NCBI RefSeq assembly: GCF_000741575.1 | Contig: NZ_JGYV01000001.1 | Coordinates: 248,001 to 312,000, forward strand | Source: Bifidobacterium cuniculi | GTDB taxonomy: Bacteria > Actinomycetota > Actinomycetes > Actinomycetales > Bifidobacteriaceae | Direction of reading: 5' to 3' | DNA length: 64,000 nucleotides | In this document: in pieces, positions 47,799-58,833 of the stretch | How the letters are laid out: each line of letters begins with the position of its first letter | Position numbering within the stretch: the first letter of the stretch is position 1 | Position numbers and translations under genes: made by a program | Notes under the pieces: model-generated | Databases searched by the model: none | Seen by the model: the letters and a program-made list of their open reading frames with translations, nothing else | Told to the model about the DNA's origin: nothing

Positions 47799-50522
47799 AT
47801 GTCCACTGTCATCGTCATAGTCGTCACCCTGCTGCTCACCGCGGCGATATGCTGGTATGCCTTCGCACCGAGACCCGTCGCCCGTGCGGTGGAGGACCAC
47901 GGCGAACAGGTCGTGCACATCGCCGTCAAGGGCGGCTATGCGCCCGCACAGGTCCAGGTCGAGGCCGGCCGGCCGATCCGTCTGGAATTCGACCGCCAGG
48001 AGAGCGGGGAATGCTCATCACACGTCGTGTTCGGCGACCTGGGCCTCGACATGACCTTGCCGGCCTTCGAGACGACCACCGTGCGGCTGCCTGCGCTCGC
48101 CGCCGGCGATTATCCCTTCGCCTGCGGCATGAACATGCTGCACGGGTCCCTCGAGGTCCGCGGTGAAGGGGCGGCGGTTCCGGTCACGGGCACCCCGGGC
48201 GCCGAGGAGGACATGCGCGCATGGCAGGAACGACAGGACGCCGAGCGTGTCCATGAGGCGCGGGAGCTGACTCGGCGCCTCATCGTGGGACTGGTCTGTA
48301 CCGTCCCCTTGCTCATCGTGGCAATGGGTCCCATGATCGGTCCCGTGGGGCAGTGGTGGCACGCGCACCTGCCTGCGTGGACCATGAGTCCCTGGCTCCA
48401 ATGCATCCTGGCACTGCCGGTGATGTGCTACTGCGGCTGGCCGGTGCACCGCACGGGCTGGCTCGCCATCTGGCACCGCGCCCCCGAGATGAATTCGCTG
48501 GTCACCTTGGGCACCATGGCCGCCTTCGGCTATAGCCTCGTGGTCACCATCCGCCCCGACCTGCTGCCCTCCGGTTCGCGTGAACCCTACTACGAGGCGG
48601 TCGGGACCATCATCACGCTCATGATCCTCGGGCAGCTGTTGGAGACCAAGGCGCGAGCAGGCACGGGATCCGCCATCCGGGCGTTGATCGGGTTGCGGCC
48701 AGACACGGCACATGTCGTGCGGCAGGGGAAGGTGCGGGACATCCCGACCGGACAGGTGGCGGTCGACGATGTCCTGGAGGTGCGCCCCGGCGAGCGCATT
48801 CCCGTTGACGGCGTGGTGTGCGAGGGATCGACGAACGTGGATGAATCCATGGTCACCGGCGAGGCGATGCCCGTGCGCAAGACCGTCGGGGACCAGTTGA
48901 CCGGGGCGACGGTCAACGGCACCGGTTCCATCCGCATGCGTGCCACCCGCGTGGGATCGGCCACGGTACTGGCGCGCATCATCGCCCTGGTGCGCACTGC
49001 ACAGACCTCCAAGGCCCCCATCCAGCGCATCGCCGACCGGGTGGCCGGCATCTTCGTGCCGGCAGTGGTGCTCATCGCGGTATGGACCTTTGCTATCTGG
49101 TGGCTGGTAGGAGTCCAGCCAAGGGGATTGCAGGGTTTGGTATGCGCCATATGCGTCCTGGTCATCGCATGTCCCTGCGCGCTCGGCCTGGCCACACCCC
49201 TCTCCATCACCATCGCCACCGGCAAGGCGGCCCAGTGCGGCGTGCTGTTCCGCAATGCCCAGGCGCTCGAAGGCAGTGCCCACGTGCAGGTGGTGGTCTT
49301 CGACAAGACCGGCACCATCACGCAAGGCAGACCGCGGCTGGTGGCCGCCGTGGCCATGGACGGCACGCCCCTCGACGACCGGGTGCTCGCCCTCGTGGCG
49401 GCGGCGGAACGCAGGTCCGAACACCCCCTGGCGCAGGCAATCGTGGACGAAGCCGCTGGGCGGGGCCTCGCATTGCCCGATGCCACCGCGTTCCGGGCAT
49501 TGGCAGGCCAGGGCGTGACCGCACGGGTGGATGGCCACGACGTCACGGTCGGCAACGGTACCCTGGTGGCTGCCACGGCGCAATCGGAACCCTTCGTCCG
49601 GGAACAGACGGCCCGCGGCGCGACCCCCATCCTGGCGGCGATCGACGGCGAGGGCGCCGCATTGCTTGCCGTGTCCGACACCGTCAAGCCCGATGCGCGC
49701 CAGGCCATTGCGAAGCTGCACGAGCACGGCGTCCAGGTCGTCCTGCTGACCGGCGACCACGAGGCCACCGCGCATACGGTCGCCCGCGAGGTCGGCATCG
49801 ACCATGTCATCGCGCAGGTCCGTCCCGAATCCAAGGAGCGGGTCATCGCGGCCATCCAGGAACAGGGCCTGCAGGTGGCGATGGTCGGCGACGGCATCAA
49901 CGACGCCCCCGCGTTGGCGCGCGCAGACGTCGGCATGGCCATGGGCACGGGCACCGACGTCGCCATGGAATCCGCCGATGTCACCCTCATGCACGGATCG
50001 GTCATGGCGGTGCCCACCGCACTCGACATCGCGCATGCCACCATGCGCAACATCCGCGGCAACCTCGCCTTCGCCCTGGGGTACAACGGCCTGGGCATCC
50101 CCATTGCAGCCGGTGTGCTGTACCCGCTGGGCCATGTCCTGCTCTCCCCGATGATCGCGGGGGCGGCCATGGCGTTCTCCTCGCTGTCGGTGGTCCTCAA
50201 CGCGAACCGACTGCGCGGGTTCACCCCAGAGCACAGCCGCCCATGGCACACCCGCGTATCATCGGCACTGAACGAGGCGCCGCTCACGCAAGCCGCCGAG
50301 ACACCGTCGGCGGAAGGCCATGATGCGATGCCCCTGACGAAAGGACAGGACATGAACGACGTACATGAGGAAATCGACCCCATCTGCGGCATGGTGGTGG
50401 ATCCCGAACACGCGGCGGACAGCCGTGTCTGGCACGGCCGCACCGTCTATTTCTGCAACCCGCACTGCGCCGAGGTCTTCGACTCCGACCCGGACAAGTA
50501 CGTGCACGAGGAGGTCGAATGA
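47799..50522 (+). CDS. Copper P-type ATPase with cupredoxin and YHS domains
   Basis: A 907-aa membrane pump with an unusual three-part layout. An N-terminal membrane anchor (residues 3-23) precedes a cupredoxin-like domain whose C72, H75, C109, M111, M113 and H115 could bind Cu. The P1B ATPase follows: TGEAMPV, CPC at 458-460 in the membrane, DKTGT (D502), TGDHEAT and [10 protein letters not shown]. The C-terminus is a YHS metal-binding module ([26 protein letters not shown]). The usual HMA domain is absent. Its stop overlaps msrAB, suggesting a linked copper/oxidative-stress response. Confidence 0.9.
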   Translation: MSTVIVIVVTLLLTAAICWYAFAPRPVARAVEDHGEQVVHIAVKGGYAPAQVQVEAGRPIRLEFDRQESGECSSHVVFGDLGLDMTLPAFETTTVRLPALAAGDYPFACGMNMLHGSLEVRGEGAAVPVTGTPGAEEDMRAWQERQDAERVHEARELTRRLIVGLVCTVPLLIVAMGPMIGPVGQWWHAHLPAWTMSPWLQCILALPVMCYCGWPVHRTGWLAIWHRAPEMNSLVTLGTMAAFGYSLVVTIRPDLLPSGSREPYYEAVGTIITLMILGQLLETKARAGTGSAIRALIGLRPDTAHVVRQGKVRDIPTGQVAVDDVLEVRPGERIPVDGVVCEGSTNVDESMVTGEAMPVRKTVGDQLTGATVNGTGSIRMRATRVGSATVLARIIALVRTAQTSKAPIQRIADRVAGIFVPAVVLIAVWTFAIWWLVGVQPRGLQGLVCAICVLVIACPCALGLATPLSITIATGKAAQCGVLFRNAQALEGSAHVQVVVFDKTGTITQGRPRLVAAVAMDGTPLDDRVLALVAAAERRSEHPLAQAIVDEAAGRGLALPDATAFRALAGQGVTARVDGHDVTVGNGTLVAATAQSEPFVREQTARGATPILAAIDGEGAALLAVSDTVKPDARQAIAKLHEHGVQVVLLTGDHEATAHTVAREVGIDHVIAQVRPESKERVIAAIQEQGLQVAMVGDGINDAPALARADVGMAMGTGTDVAMESADVTLMHGSVMAVPTALDIAHATMRNIRGNLAFALGYNGLGIPIAAGVLYPLGHVLLSPMIAGAAMAFSSLSVVLNANRLRGFTPEHSRPWHTRVSSALNEAPLTQAAETPSAEGHDAMPLTKGQDMNDVHEEIDPICGMVVDPEHAADSRVWHGRTVYFCNPHCAEVFDSDPDKYVHEEVE

Positions 50523-51505
50523 GCGCAAGCGACCGTACGGCCGTCGCCTACATGGCCGGCGGCTGCTTCTGGGGCCTGGAACGGTACCTGCAGGAGGTGG
50601 ACGGCGTCCTGGACACCGCAGTCGGCTACGCACAGTCACGCATCCCGCAACCCACTTACCGCCAGGTGTGCTCCGGCGCGACCGATGCCGTGGAGACCGT
50701 GCGCGTCACCTTCGATCCCGAGCGGGTGTCGCTGCGTACGCTGACGCTGCTGTTCCTCGAGGCAATCGATCCCTTCACGGCCGACCGCCAGGGCAACGAC
50801 GTGGGACGGCAATACCGCAGCGGCCTGTACCCGGCCGGCGAGGATTGCGAGGGGCAGCGGACGGTGTACGTGCAGGCGCTCGGTGAACTGGCCTCGCGCA
50901 TGGGACGCCATCCTGCCGTCGAGGTCGAGGACCTGCGCAATTTCTTCCTGGCGGAGCCCGACCACCAGAACTACCTGCTGCGCAATCCGTACGGCTATTG
51001 CCACATTCCGCTGGATGCCATCCGGCACGTGCGCGAACGCCAGCGGTACATCGAACGCATCTGGGCACTGACTGCCGAACAGTATGCAGTCACGCAGGAA
51101 GCCGCCACGGAGGCCCCATACCGCAACGAGTACGATGCCTTGTTCGAACCGGGCATCTACGTCGACAGGGTCAGCGGCGAGCCGCTGTTCTATTCCACGG
51201 ACAAGTTCGATTCGGGATGCGGCTGGCCGGCGTTCAGCCGCCCCATCCATGAGGACGGCGTGCGTGAGACCATGGACCGCAGCCTGCCGTTGCACCCTCG
51301 CATCGAGGTGCGTTCCACCGCGTCGGACAGCCACTTGGGCCATGTCTTCGACGACGGACCGCGGGACCTGGGAGGCAGGCGCTACTGCATCAATTCGGCA
51401 TCCCTGCGCTTTGTCCCGCGTGAACGGATGGACGAGGAAGGCTACGGCGGCCTCCTCGCCGAACTGGACCGCCGCCTGTCCGGCTCACCGGCCGCGGGCC
51501 GGTGA
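50519..51505 (+). CDS. msrAB: Fused peptide methionine sulfoxide reductase MsrA-MsrB
   Basis: A 328-aa repair enzyme. MsrA (residues 8-165) has GGCFWG with catalytic C16 and NPYGYCHI; MsrB (about 185-315) has [19 protein letters not shown] and catalytic C290 in RYCINSASL. Together they reduce both S- and R-methionine sulfoxide. ATG 50519 overlaps the copper ATPase stop (ATGA), so both are co-translated. Confidence 0.95.
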   Translation: MSASDRTAVAYMAGGCFWGLERYLQEVDGVLDTAVGYAQSRIPQPTYRQVCSGATDAVETVRVTFDPERVSLRTLTLLFLEAIDPFTADRQGNDVGRQYRSGLYPAGEDCEGQRTVYVQALGELASRMGRHPAVEVEDLRNFFLAEPDHQNYLLRNPYGYCHIPLDAIRHVRERQRYIERIWALTAEQYAVTQEAATEAPYRNEYDALFEPGIYVDRVSGEPLFYSTDKFDSGCGWPAFSRPIHEDGVRETMDRSLPLHPRIEVRSTASDSHLGHVFDDGPRDLGGRRYCINSASLRFVPRERMDEEGYGGLLAELDRRLSGSPAAGR

Positions 51506-51509
51506 GCCG
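51481..51509. terminator. Shared hairpin over the ends of msrAB and brnQ
   Basis: CGGCTCACCGGCC (51481-51493) and GGCCGGTGAGCCG (51497-51509) form a perfect 13-bp stem with a 3-nt loop. It contains both convergent stop codons; the two genes overlap by 21 bp. Confidence 0.75.
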
Positions 51510-52963
51510 CGCCGCTTGGCGACGTCGACCAGCACGCCGATGGCAACGCCTGCCAGGGCGGGCAACACCCAGCCCAGGGAAAGGCGTTGCATCGGCAGCA
51601 GATCGAGCACGTGTTCCAGCCATGCGAGCCGGAGGCCTGCCAGCGATGCCAGCTCGACGATGCCGGTGCCGATGCTGGCGATCCCGGTCAGGAGCACCGA
51701 CCAGAAATACACGGCGGGGAAGCGCGACGAGAACGGTCCATGCACGATGGAGAGCACCACGAGCACGATCGCGATGGGGTAGAGGGCCGACAGCACGGGT
51801 ACCGCCAAGGCGATGATGGCGCTCAGTCCGATGTTGGCGATGACCAGGCTGACCAAGGTGAAGATGACGCTCCATGTGCGGTAGCCAAGGGTCAGCCGGC
51901 CGATGTGCGACCAGCGCTCGTGGAAGAAGGAGCTGCAGGTGGAGATCAGTCCGGAGCACACGTTGAAGCAGGCGATGACGAAGATGACGCCGATGAAGAC
52001 GGTGCCTGCGGAACCGAAGGCGTGGTCGGTGAGGTTCGTCAGCACGGTGGCGCCGGTGTCCCTCGTCGCGTCGACGGGCCTGAGGGAGCCGGAGACCATG
52101 CCGATGAATCCCAGTGCCCCATACACCACCACCAGCATGACGCCGGTCCAGGCGCCCGCCAATCCGGTCTCGCGGCGGTTGCCGGCCTCGTCGGCCACGC
52201 CCAGCTGCCTGACGTTCGCCGAGATGACGATGCCGAAATAGAGGGCGCACAGCAGGTCCATGGTCTGGTAGCCGTCGAGGAATCCTGCGAGCAGCTGCCC
52301 GTGCGCGTACGGGCCGGAGGGCATGCCGAAGGCGGGGTGCCTGAGGAACAGGCAGACGCACAGCAACACCCCGATCATGGCCAGCAGCAACGGGCCCATG
52401 ACGCGTCCCAGGACCGCGCTGAGCCTGGCGGGATGCTGTGCCACGAGGAAGGCCAGGAGGAAGAAGACGACTGAATAGGCAAGCTGCATCCACCGCGCCG
52501 ATGCGGGTGTGGCGAACGGCGCAAGCGCCATCTCAAAGGAGGTCGATGCGGTGCGGGGGATGGCGAACAAGGGGCCGATGGTGAGCATGATCGCCACGCC
52601 CAGCCCCGTTGCGAACCCGGGCCCCACGCGTGCGGCAAGCTGGCTGAAGCCGCCGGCGTGTGCCACGACGAGCACGCCAAGGATGGGGAGTCCCACTGCG
52701 GAGGCGATGAAGCCGATGAGGGCGGGAACTGCGTGGCTGCCGGCGAGCGCACCAACCAACGGAGGGAAGATCAGGTTGCCCGCCCCGAAGAACATGGAGA
52801 AGAAGGTGACGGCGACCATGGCGCGGGCACGCACCCCCAAGGTGCGCCGCAGCGGCATGTCGACGTGGCCGTCCGGGTGCTGTTCCTCGCGTTCCTGCAC
52901 GATGTCCCCGACGATCTCGTCGGGGGTCCTGTTCTGTTCCGGGTCATGGCTGGTCATGGCCAT
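51485..52963 (-). CDS. brnQ: Branched-chain amino acid:cation symporter BrnQ
   Basis: A 492-aa transporter with about 12 hydrophobic segments after a polar N-terminus. Family motifs: [15 protein letters not shown] near the first membrane helix, [16 protein letters not shown] and [16 protein letters not shown]. It would import Leu/Ile/Val. ATG 52963 follows GAGAGGAAG. Upstream in-frame codons overlap a divergent gene and are not used. Confidence 0.92.
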   Translation of the reverse strand: MAMTSHDPEQNRTPDEIVGDIVQEREEQHPDGHVDMPLRRTLGVRARAMVAVTFFSMFFGAGNLIFPPLVGALAGSHAVPALIGFIASAVGLPILGVLVVAHAGGFSQLAARVGPGFATGLGVAIMLTIGPLFAIPRTASTSFEMALAPFATPASARWMQLAYSVVFFLLAFLVAQHPARLSAVLGRVMGPLLLAMIGVLLCVCLFLRHPAFGMPSGPYAHGQLLAGFLDGYQTMDLLCALYFGIVISANVRQLGVADEAGNRRETGLAGAWTGVMLVVVYGALGFIGMVSGSLRPVDATRDTGATVLTNLTDHAFGSAGTVFIGVIFVIACFNVCSGLISTCSSFFHERWSHIGRLTLGYRTWSVIFTLVSLVIANIGLSAIIALAVPVLSALYPIAIVLVVLSIVHGPFSSRFPAVYFWSVLLTGIASIGTGIVELASLAGLRLAWLEHVLDLLPMQRLSLGWVLPALAGVAIGVLVDVAKRRGSPARGR

Positions 52964-53110
52964 AGCTCTTCCTCTCAAGTGGCAATGCGGCATGCTGGCC
53001 GGCACTGCCCAATATATCCGGCAGTCGGTGAGCGCGCTGTGGGCGAACAGGGACGGGCATCGCCGCTGGCCGATGGCTACAGTGTTCTGCAGACGCAAGG
53101 AGCATGACGG

Positions 53111-53812
53111 ATGGATGAGCGGCAGGAGCTGGGAACGGCAGGGCATGGTCCCGGGCTGTCTGGCCGGCGCACCCTCCTGTTGGCCTCCTCGGGTCTGCAG
53201 ACGGTTCCCCTGCTGCGTGCGATGATGCCGACGATGCGGGGACGTGCCCTGGCCTTCCTGCCGCAAGCCAGCTATGCCGACCGCTACGGCGTGGTGTCCA
53301 GGCTGATGCGCCAATGCTGGCAGCTGGCGGGGTTCGACGTGCATGTCATCGACTTGGTCGGCGGCCATGCGCACCGGGTGCGTGACGAACTCGAAGCATG
53401 CGACGCGATATACGTGTGCGGCGGCAACTCCTTCTATCTCATGCGCTGCCTGCGCGACAGTGGCGTGGTCCCCACCATCCGCGCGATGGTGGGGCGGGGG
53501 GTGCCGTACGTGGGGGAGTCGGCAGGTGCCGTCGTGGCATGCCGGACCATCGGGTACATCGCCCCGATGGACGAGAACGTGGCGCTTCCCGGCCATGTCC
53601 ATCCCCGTGGCCTGGGACTGACGGCGTACCGTGTGGTGCCCCATGTCTCCGGTGCCGTGCTGGGCGATGCCGCCCGGACGATCCTCGAATGGCATGCGGA
53701 CGATCCGGGATTCGTGGGGTTGCGCAACGACCAGGTCCTGGTGGTCCGTGGGGCCAGTGCCCGCGTGACCACCGCGCCGGTGCTCACGCCCACGGCGTGG
53801 CAGCTCCCGTGA
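53111..53812 (+). CDS. Peptidase S51 family protein (dipeptidase E-like)
   Basis: A 233-aa serine peptidase of the PepE class: DAIYVCGGNSFYLM, the nucleophile in GESAGAVVACRTI, and VVPHVSG with a His. Substrates in this family are Asp-X dipeptides or related. No clear Shine-Dalgarno before ATG 53111. Confidence 0.87.
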   Translation: MDERQELGTAGHGPGLSGRRTLLLASSGLQTVPLLRAMMPTMRGRALAFLPQASYADRYGVVSRLMRQCWQLAGFDVHVIDLVGGHAHRVRDELEACDAIYVCGGNSFYLMRCLRDSGVVPTIRAMVGRGVPYVGESAGAVVACRTIGYIAPMDENVALPGHVHPRGLGLTAYRVVPHVSGAVLGDAARTILEWHADDPGFVGLRNDQVLVVRGASARVTTAPVLTPTAWQLP

Positions 53813-53888
53813 ACCCCGGAGGGGACTACACTGGGACGGGACATCAAGAGACCCGGCATGCCCGGCATGCCAGTGAAGGAGTGACACT

Positions 53889-55343
53889 ATGAGCGCTGCA
53901 GCGAACGTCGGCGTCGTGGGCCTGGCGGCCATGGGCGCCAGCCTGGCGCGCAACCTGGCCCATCACGGCAACAAGGTGGCCGTGTTCAACCGCACCTATG
54001 CCCGTACCGAGGACTTCATGGAGCACCATGGGCAGGAAGGTGACTTCTATCCGGCCCGCACCGTGGAGGAGTTCGTCGCATCACTGGAGAAGCCGCGCAC
54101 TGCGATCGTCATGGTGAAGGCTGGCGCACCGACGGACCAGGTCATCAACGAGCTCGCCGACCTCATGGAACCGGGTGACATCATCGTCGATGGCGGCAAC
54201 TCGTTCTTCCAGGACACCATCCGGCGCGAGAAGGCCATGGCGCAGCGAGGTCTGCATTTCGTGGGCATGGGCGTGTCCGGCGGCGAGGAGGGAGCGCTCA
54301 ACGGTCCCTCCCTGATGCCCGGCGGCTCCGAGGAATCGTGGGAACGCCTCAAGCCGATCCTCGAATCCATCGCTGCCAAGGCGGACGGCGAACCTTGCGT
54401 CATGCACATCGGTCCCAACGGTGCCGGCCACTTCGTCAAGATGGTGCACAACGGCATCGAGTACGCCGACATGCAGCTCATCGCGGAAAGCTATGATCTG
54501 ATGCGGCGCGGCCTGGGGATGACCCCCGACGAGATCGGTGCCGTGTTCGAGGACTGGAACAGGACGGAGCTCAACTCCTACCTCATCGAGATCACCGCAC
54601 AGGTCCTGCGCGAGAAGGACGAGCGGACCGGCAAGCCGCTGGTGGACGTCATCCTCGACCACGCCGGCATGAAGGGCACCGGCACCTGGACCGTCCAGTG
54701 CGCCCTGAACCTGGGCATCCCGGTCACGGGCATCGCCGAGGCCGTGTTCGCCCGTGGCCTGTCCTCGCAGACCGAACTCCGCGAGGGTGCCGCCGCCCAG
54801 CATTTCTCGGGGCCCGATGCGGCCCTCGACGTCCCGGCCGACCAGCGGGACGCCTTCCTCGACGACATCCGCCATGCGCTCTACGCTTCGAAAATCGTCG
54901 CCTACGCGCAGGGGTTCAACGAGATTGCCGCTGCCGGCAAGGAATACGGCTGGGACATCGACATGGCCGGCGTAGCGCGCATCTGGCGCGCCGGATGCAT
55001 CATCCGCGCCAGGTTCCTCGACACGATTTCGGACGCCTTCGAAACCGGCACGGCCGATGTCTCCCTGCTCTTCGCCCCGTACTTCAAGGAAGCCATCGAA
55101 CGCTGCGGGCAGCCGTGGCGCCGCATCGTGGCGGATTGCGCCATGCATGGCATCCCCATACCCTGCTTCTCCTCGTCCCTGGCGTATTTCGACGGCCTGC
55201 GCTCGACCCGTCTGCCTGCAGCCCTGATCCAGGGTCAGCGTGACCTCTTCGGCGCACACACCTACCAGCGTATCGACATGCCCGGCGCCTTCCACGTCGA
55301 ATGGGAGGAACCGGGACATCCCGAGGTGCAGGTCTCGAAGTAA
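53889..55343 (+). CDS. gnd: 6-phosphogluconate dehydrogenase, decarboxylating
   Basis: A 484-aa enzyme that converts 6-phosphogluconate to ribulose 5-phosphate. The Rossmann start GVVGLAAMGASLARNLA with VFNRT is followed by VDGGNSFFQDT, GMGVSGGEEGALNGPSLMPGG, the catalytic KMVHNGIEYADMQ and DHAGMKGTGTW. AGTGAAGGAG precedes ATG 53889. It faces pgl-opcA-zwf across a 34-bp inverted repeat. Confidence 0.96.
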   Translation: MSAAANVGVVGLAAMGASLARNLAHHGNKVAVFNRTYARTEDFMEHHGQEGDFYPARTVEEFVASLEKPRTAIVMVKAGAPTDQVINELADLMEPGDIIVDGGNSFFQDTIRREKAMAQRGLHFVGMGVSGGEEGALNGPSLMPGGSEESWERLKPILESIAAKADGEPCVMHIGPNGAGHFVKMVHNGIEYADMQLIAESYDLMRRGLGMTPDEIGAVFEDWNRTELNSYLIEITAQVLREKDERTGKPLVDVILDHAGMKGTGTWTVQCALNLGIPVTGIAEAVFARGLSSQTELREGAAAQHFSGPDAALDVPADQRDAFLDDIRHALYASKIVAYAQGFNEIAAAGKEYGWDIDMAGVARIWRAGCIIRARFLDTISDAFETGTADVSLLFAPYFKEAIERCGQPWRRIVADCAMHGIPIPCFSSSLAYFDGLRSTRLPAALIQGQRDLFGAHTYQRIDMPGAFHVEWEEPGHPEVQVSK

Positions 55344-55353
55344 GGCGAGCAAA

Positions 55354-55426
55354 CCGTCCCTGAACAGGCTGTGGCCCCGTGCCCATCATGACGATGGGCA
55401 CGGGGCCACAGCCTGTTCAGGGACGG
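55354..55426. repeat. 34-bp perfect inverted repeat between gnd and pgl
   Basis: 55354-55387 and 55393-55426 are exact inverted copies around ATGAC. The right arm ends one base before the pgl stop codon (55428). It acts as a bidirectional terminator candidate between convergent pentose-phosphate genes. Confidence 0.92.
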
Positions 55427-55427
55427 A

Positions 55428-56225
55428 TCAGTGGCGGGCCTGAACAGTGGAGGCGCGGTCGCCGATCCACAGAAGCTGTCGGGTGGCGTCCAGCCAGCTG
55501 GCGGGGGCATGTGGATCGCACGAGGCATGGAACGTGGCATCCATGGCCTGTGCCTTCGCCTGCCTGGAACCGCACACCCACACATAGGAGGTCCGACGGA
55601 TGAACGGGATGGTCATGGTCAGTCGTCGCGCCGGCGGCTTGGGGGAGCCGTCGAGGCCCACCACGAGCAGTTCCGGGTCATCGATCAGCACTTCCCGACG
55701 GTCCGGGAACAGCGAGGCAACGTGGCCGTCGGGGCCCAAGCCGAACAGCATGATGTCCATGGCGGCATCCTGGCCCAGTTCGTGCAGCAGCTCCATCTGG
55801 TAGTGCGAGGCCGCGTCCATGAGCACTTGTGCGGTCTCCTGCCCGGAGGCGTTCGCGGCTTCCCTGGAAGAGCGGGTGTCTGCCGGCATCGGATGGATCT
55901 GTGCGGCATCCATGGCGCCCGAGGCAATGAGGCGGTTGAGCAACGCCGCCATGGCGCCGCGGTCGTTGCGTTCGTCGCTGTCGGCCGGCACGAAGCGTTC
56001 GTCGCTCCACCACACGTGCACCCGGTGCCAATCCACGCTGTCCAGCAGCGGACTGTCCGCCATGGCCGACAGGATGGCGGTCCCGTCGGTGCCGCCGGTG
56101 ACGGCAAGGTCCACGCGTCGGCGGTCCGGATCGCACAGCACGTCGTTGATCGTGAGTAGCGTACGTGCGGCGACGGCCTCAGCCATGAGCCGCTGGTCGG
56201 GATAGGTGATGAGTTCTCGTTGCAT
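55428..56225 (-). CDS. pgl: 6-phosphogluconolactonase
   Basis: A 265-aa enzyme hydrolysing 6-phosphogluconolactone. Family signatures: LAVTGGTDGTAIL, VHVWWSDERFVPADSDERN, and LFGLGPDGHVASLFPD. AAGGAAG five bases before ATG 56225 fixes the start. Last gene of the zwf-opcA-pgl operon. Confidence 0.94.
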   Translation of the reverse strand: MQRELITYPDQRLMAEAVAARTLLTINDVLCDPDRRRVDLAVTGGTDGTAILSAMADSPLLDSVDWHRVHVWWSDERFVPADSDERNDRGAMAALLNRLIASGAMDAAQIHPMPADTRSSREAANASGQETAQVLMDAASHYQMELLHELGQDAAMDIMLFGLGPDGHVASLFPDRREVLIDDPELLVVGLDGSPKPPARRLTMTIPFIRRTSYVWVCGSRQAKAQAMDATFHASCDPHAPASWLDATRQLLWIGDRASTVQARH

Positions 56226-56245
56226 GTGGGCTTCCTTGTCTGGTG

Positions 56246-57199
56246 TCATTGCTCCTGGGGGTGCACCTGCGCCCATCCGCGGGTCACCACCTGTGCATAG
56301 ATTTCGTCTGGATAGAGCCTGCCGAGTTCCTCGGCCAGGCAGTCCTCCAGGGAACGGATGGGCAGGGGGATGGTCTGTGGCGATTGGCCGGGCACGCTGA
56401 TCGTCGCCATGCCGTCCTCGGCGGGGCGGCGCTGCAGGCTGAGCGTCTCGCCATCCTCACGGGTCATGGTCACCCCGGTGATCGCCTTCGCATCCGGTTC
56501 ACGTTCGATCGATACGGGCACCTCCAGGCAGAGGGTGAGCCAAGCTGCCAGCAGGTCCACCGGCAGGTAGCCTTCCGGTCCCGAGATGCTGGCGGATATG
56601 ATGCGCAGGTGCGGCGGCTGGTCCAGCAACGACGCCAGCAAGGCGCGCCACAGGGTCAGCCGGGTCCAGGACAGGTCCACGTTCTTCGGTGACCAGTTGC
56701 GGCGCAGGTCCTCCATGGTGCGCATCGGGTTCGAGGAATGCAGCGCATCGGTGATGCGGGTGTGGGCCATGGTGCCGACCAGGTCCTTGGAGGGGTTGGC
56801 CGGCGCTTCCGTGGGCCACCAGGCCACCACCGGCGCATCCGGCACGAGCAGCGGGATCACCAAGGTGTCCTGATGGTGGATGAGGCCGCCGCGGGGACGC
56901 AGCACGATGATCTCGCCTGCGCCGGCATCCGCCCCGATGCGCACTTCGGCATCCAGGTATGTGCGGTCCTGCTCTGGTTCGGTCATGCGCCGGGTGCTGG
57001 CGGCCAGGGCGATCACCCGGCAGGGATGCTCCCTGCTGGCGGCATTGGCCAGTTCGAGCGCATGTTCGAGATGGTCCTCGTCAGTGAGGATGAGCATGGT
57101 GAACACGCGGCCCAGTGCCGCCTCGCCACGCTCCTCGTGCAGGGCGTCGATTTTCTCCGAGATTGCGTCCGTCTGGGTGTCACGAAGGGTGATGATCAT
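56246..57199 (-). CDS. opcA: Glucose-6-phosphate dehydrogenase assembly protein OpcA
   Basis: A 317-aa protein required for G6PDH activity in actinobacteria and cyanobacteria. Visible: RVFTMLILTDEDHLEHALEL, VIPLLVPDAPVVAWWPTEAP, MEDLRRNWSPKNVDLSWTR and LPVDLLAAWL. GGAGG precedes ATG 57199, which overlaps the zwf stop by four bases. Confidence 0.93.
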   Translation of the reverse strand: MIITLRDTQTDAISEKIDALHEERGEAALGRVFTMLILTDEDHLEHALELANAASREHPCRVIALAASTRRMTEPEQDRTYLDAEVRIGADAGAGEIIVLRPRGGLIHHQDTLVIPLLVPDAPVVAWWPTEAPANPSKDLVGTMAHTRITDALHSSNPMRTMEDLRRNWSPKNVDLSWTRLTLWRALLASLLDQPPHLRIISASISGPEGYLPVDLLAAWLTLCLEVPVSIEREPDAKAITGVTMTREDGETLSLQRRPAEDGMATISVPGQSPQTIPLPIRSLEDCLAEELGRLYPDEIYAQVVTRGWAQVHPQEQ

Positions 57200-58752
57200 G
57201 GTTTCCTCCAACGGTGTCCGTCACGTGCAAGCATCTCCACGGCTTCCTGCGGTCCCCAGGTGCCGGAACGGTACGGCTGCGGCTGGCCCAGCGCGGACCA
57301 GAAGTCCTCGATGGGATCGAGGATCTTCCAGGACAGGTCGACCTCACGGCTGGTGGGGAACAGGGGCGGGTCGCCCAGCAGCACGTCCAGGATGAGGCGC
57401 TCGTACGCTTCCGGTGAGGACTCCGTGAAGGAGCGGCCATAGCTGAAGTCCATGGACACGTCGCGCACCTCCATGGAGGTGGCGCCCGGCACCTTCGAAC
57501 CGAAGCGTAGGGTGACGCCCTCGTAAGGCTGTACGCGGATCACGAGCGCATTCTTGCCGAGTTCCTGCGTCGCCGTCGATTGGAAGGGCAGGTGCGGTGC
57601 CCGCTTGAACACCAAGGCGATCTCGGTGACGCGCCGGCCAAGTCGCTTGCCGGTACGCAGGTAGAAGGGCACCCCAGCCCAACGGCGCGTATCGATGTCC
57701 AGACGGATGGCGGCATAGGTCTCGGTGGTCGAATCCGGGCTGATGCCCTTCTCCTCAAGATAGCCCACCACCGGCTGTGAGCCCTGCCACCCGGCGGAGT
57801 ACTGGCCACGTGCGGTGTGGGCGGCCAGGTCCTTGGGCAGCCGGACCGCGGACAGCACCTTGGTCTTCTCGTCGGTCAGGTCGTCGGCGGCGAAGGAAAC
57901 GGGCTCCTCCATGGCCGTGAGCGCCATGAGCTGCAGCAGGTGGTTCTGGATTACGTCGCGCGCGGCACCAATGCCGTCGTAATAGCCGGCACGGCCCGCC
58001 ACGCCGATGTCCTCGGCCATGGTGATCTGCACGTGGTCCACGTAGTTCGCGTTCCAGATCGGCTCGTACATGGTGTTCGCGAAACGCAGGGCCAACAGGT
58101 TCTGCACGGTCTCCTTGCCCAGGTAATGGTCGATGCGGAACACGGAGTTCGGGTCGAAGACCTCGGCGATCACCCGGTCGAGCTCCTGGGCGCTCGCGAG
58201 GTCGTGGCCGAAGGGCTTCTCGATGATGACGCGCCGCCATGCGCCGTCGGTGGACTTGGCCAGGCCGCAGTTGGCCAGCTGGCGGGCCACGATGGGGAAG
58301 TCGCGGGGCGGCACCGACATGTAGAAGGCATGGTTGCCGCGCGTGCCACGGTCTCGGTCCAGCTCGGCGACGGTGTCGCTCAGGCGCTCGAAACTCTCCG
58401 CGTCCTCGAAGGTGCCCTGCACGAAGCGGATGCCTTCGGACAGCTGCTTCCACGTGGCTTCGTTGAACTGGGTGCGGCAATGCGCCTGGATGTTCTCCTT
58501 GACGAAGTCCCGGAACTGCTCCTCGCTCCAGTCACGCCGGGCGAAGCCGGTCAGTCCGAAGCTGGGCGGCAGCAGGCCTCGGTTGGCGAGGTCGTAGATG
58601 GCCGGCAGGAGCTTCTTGCGTGACAGGTCGCCCGTGACGCCGAAGATGACGATGCTGCAGGGCCCCGCGATGCGCGGTAGGCGCAGGTCGCGCGGGTCGC
58701 GCAACGGGTTGGACCAGGACTGGTTGCCTGGTGATGTGGTTGATGCATTCAT
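57196..58752 (-). CDS. zwf: Glucose-6-phosphate 1-dehydrogenase
   Basis: A 518-aa enzyme of the oxidative pentose phosphate pathway. IFGVTGDLSRKKLLPAIYDL (NADP site), the substrate site RIDHYLGKETVQN and the active region IIEKPFGHDL are present. First gene of the zwf-opcA-pgl operon. The start is followed by MNASTTSPGN and preceded by GGGAAA. Confidence 0.96.
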   Translation of the reverse strand: MNASTTSPGNQSWSNPLRDPRDLRLPRIAGPCSIVIFGVTGDLSRKKLLPAIYDLANRGLLPPSFGLTGFARRDWSEEQFRDFVKENIQAHCRTQFNEATWKQLSEGIRFVQGTFEDAESFERLSDTVAELDRDRGTRGNHAFYMSVPPRDFPIVARQLANCGLAKSTDGAWRRVIIEKPFGHDLASAQELDRVIAEVFDPNSVFRIDHYLGKETVQNLLALRFANTMYEPIWNANYVDHVQITMAEDIGVAGRAGYYDGIGAARDVIQNHLLQLMALTAMEEPVSFAADDLTDEKTKVLSAVRLPKDLAAHTARGQYSAGWQGSQPVVGYLEEKGISPDSTTETYAAIRLDIDTRRWAGVPFYLRTGKRLGRRVTEIALVFKRAPHLPFQSTATQELGKNALVIRVQPYEGVTLRFGSKVPGATSMEVRDVSMDFSYGRSFTESSPEAYERLILDVLLGDPPLFPTSREVDLSWKILDPIEDFWSALGQPQPYRSGTWGPQEAVEMLARDGHRWRKP

Positions 58753-58833
58753 GGTTTCCCAGTCTAGCGCCGCATCCCCGTTCGCTCTTGGGGTTCGCCG
58801 CCGGCGACTTGGATTCGGCCCCGGGCATCGTGC

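Noticed and set aside
53844-54029. Small - strand frame at the start of gnd
   Set aside because: Antisense to the conserved gnd N-terminus, no ribosome binding site.
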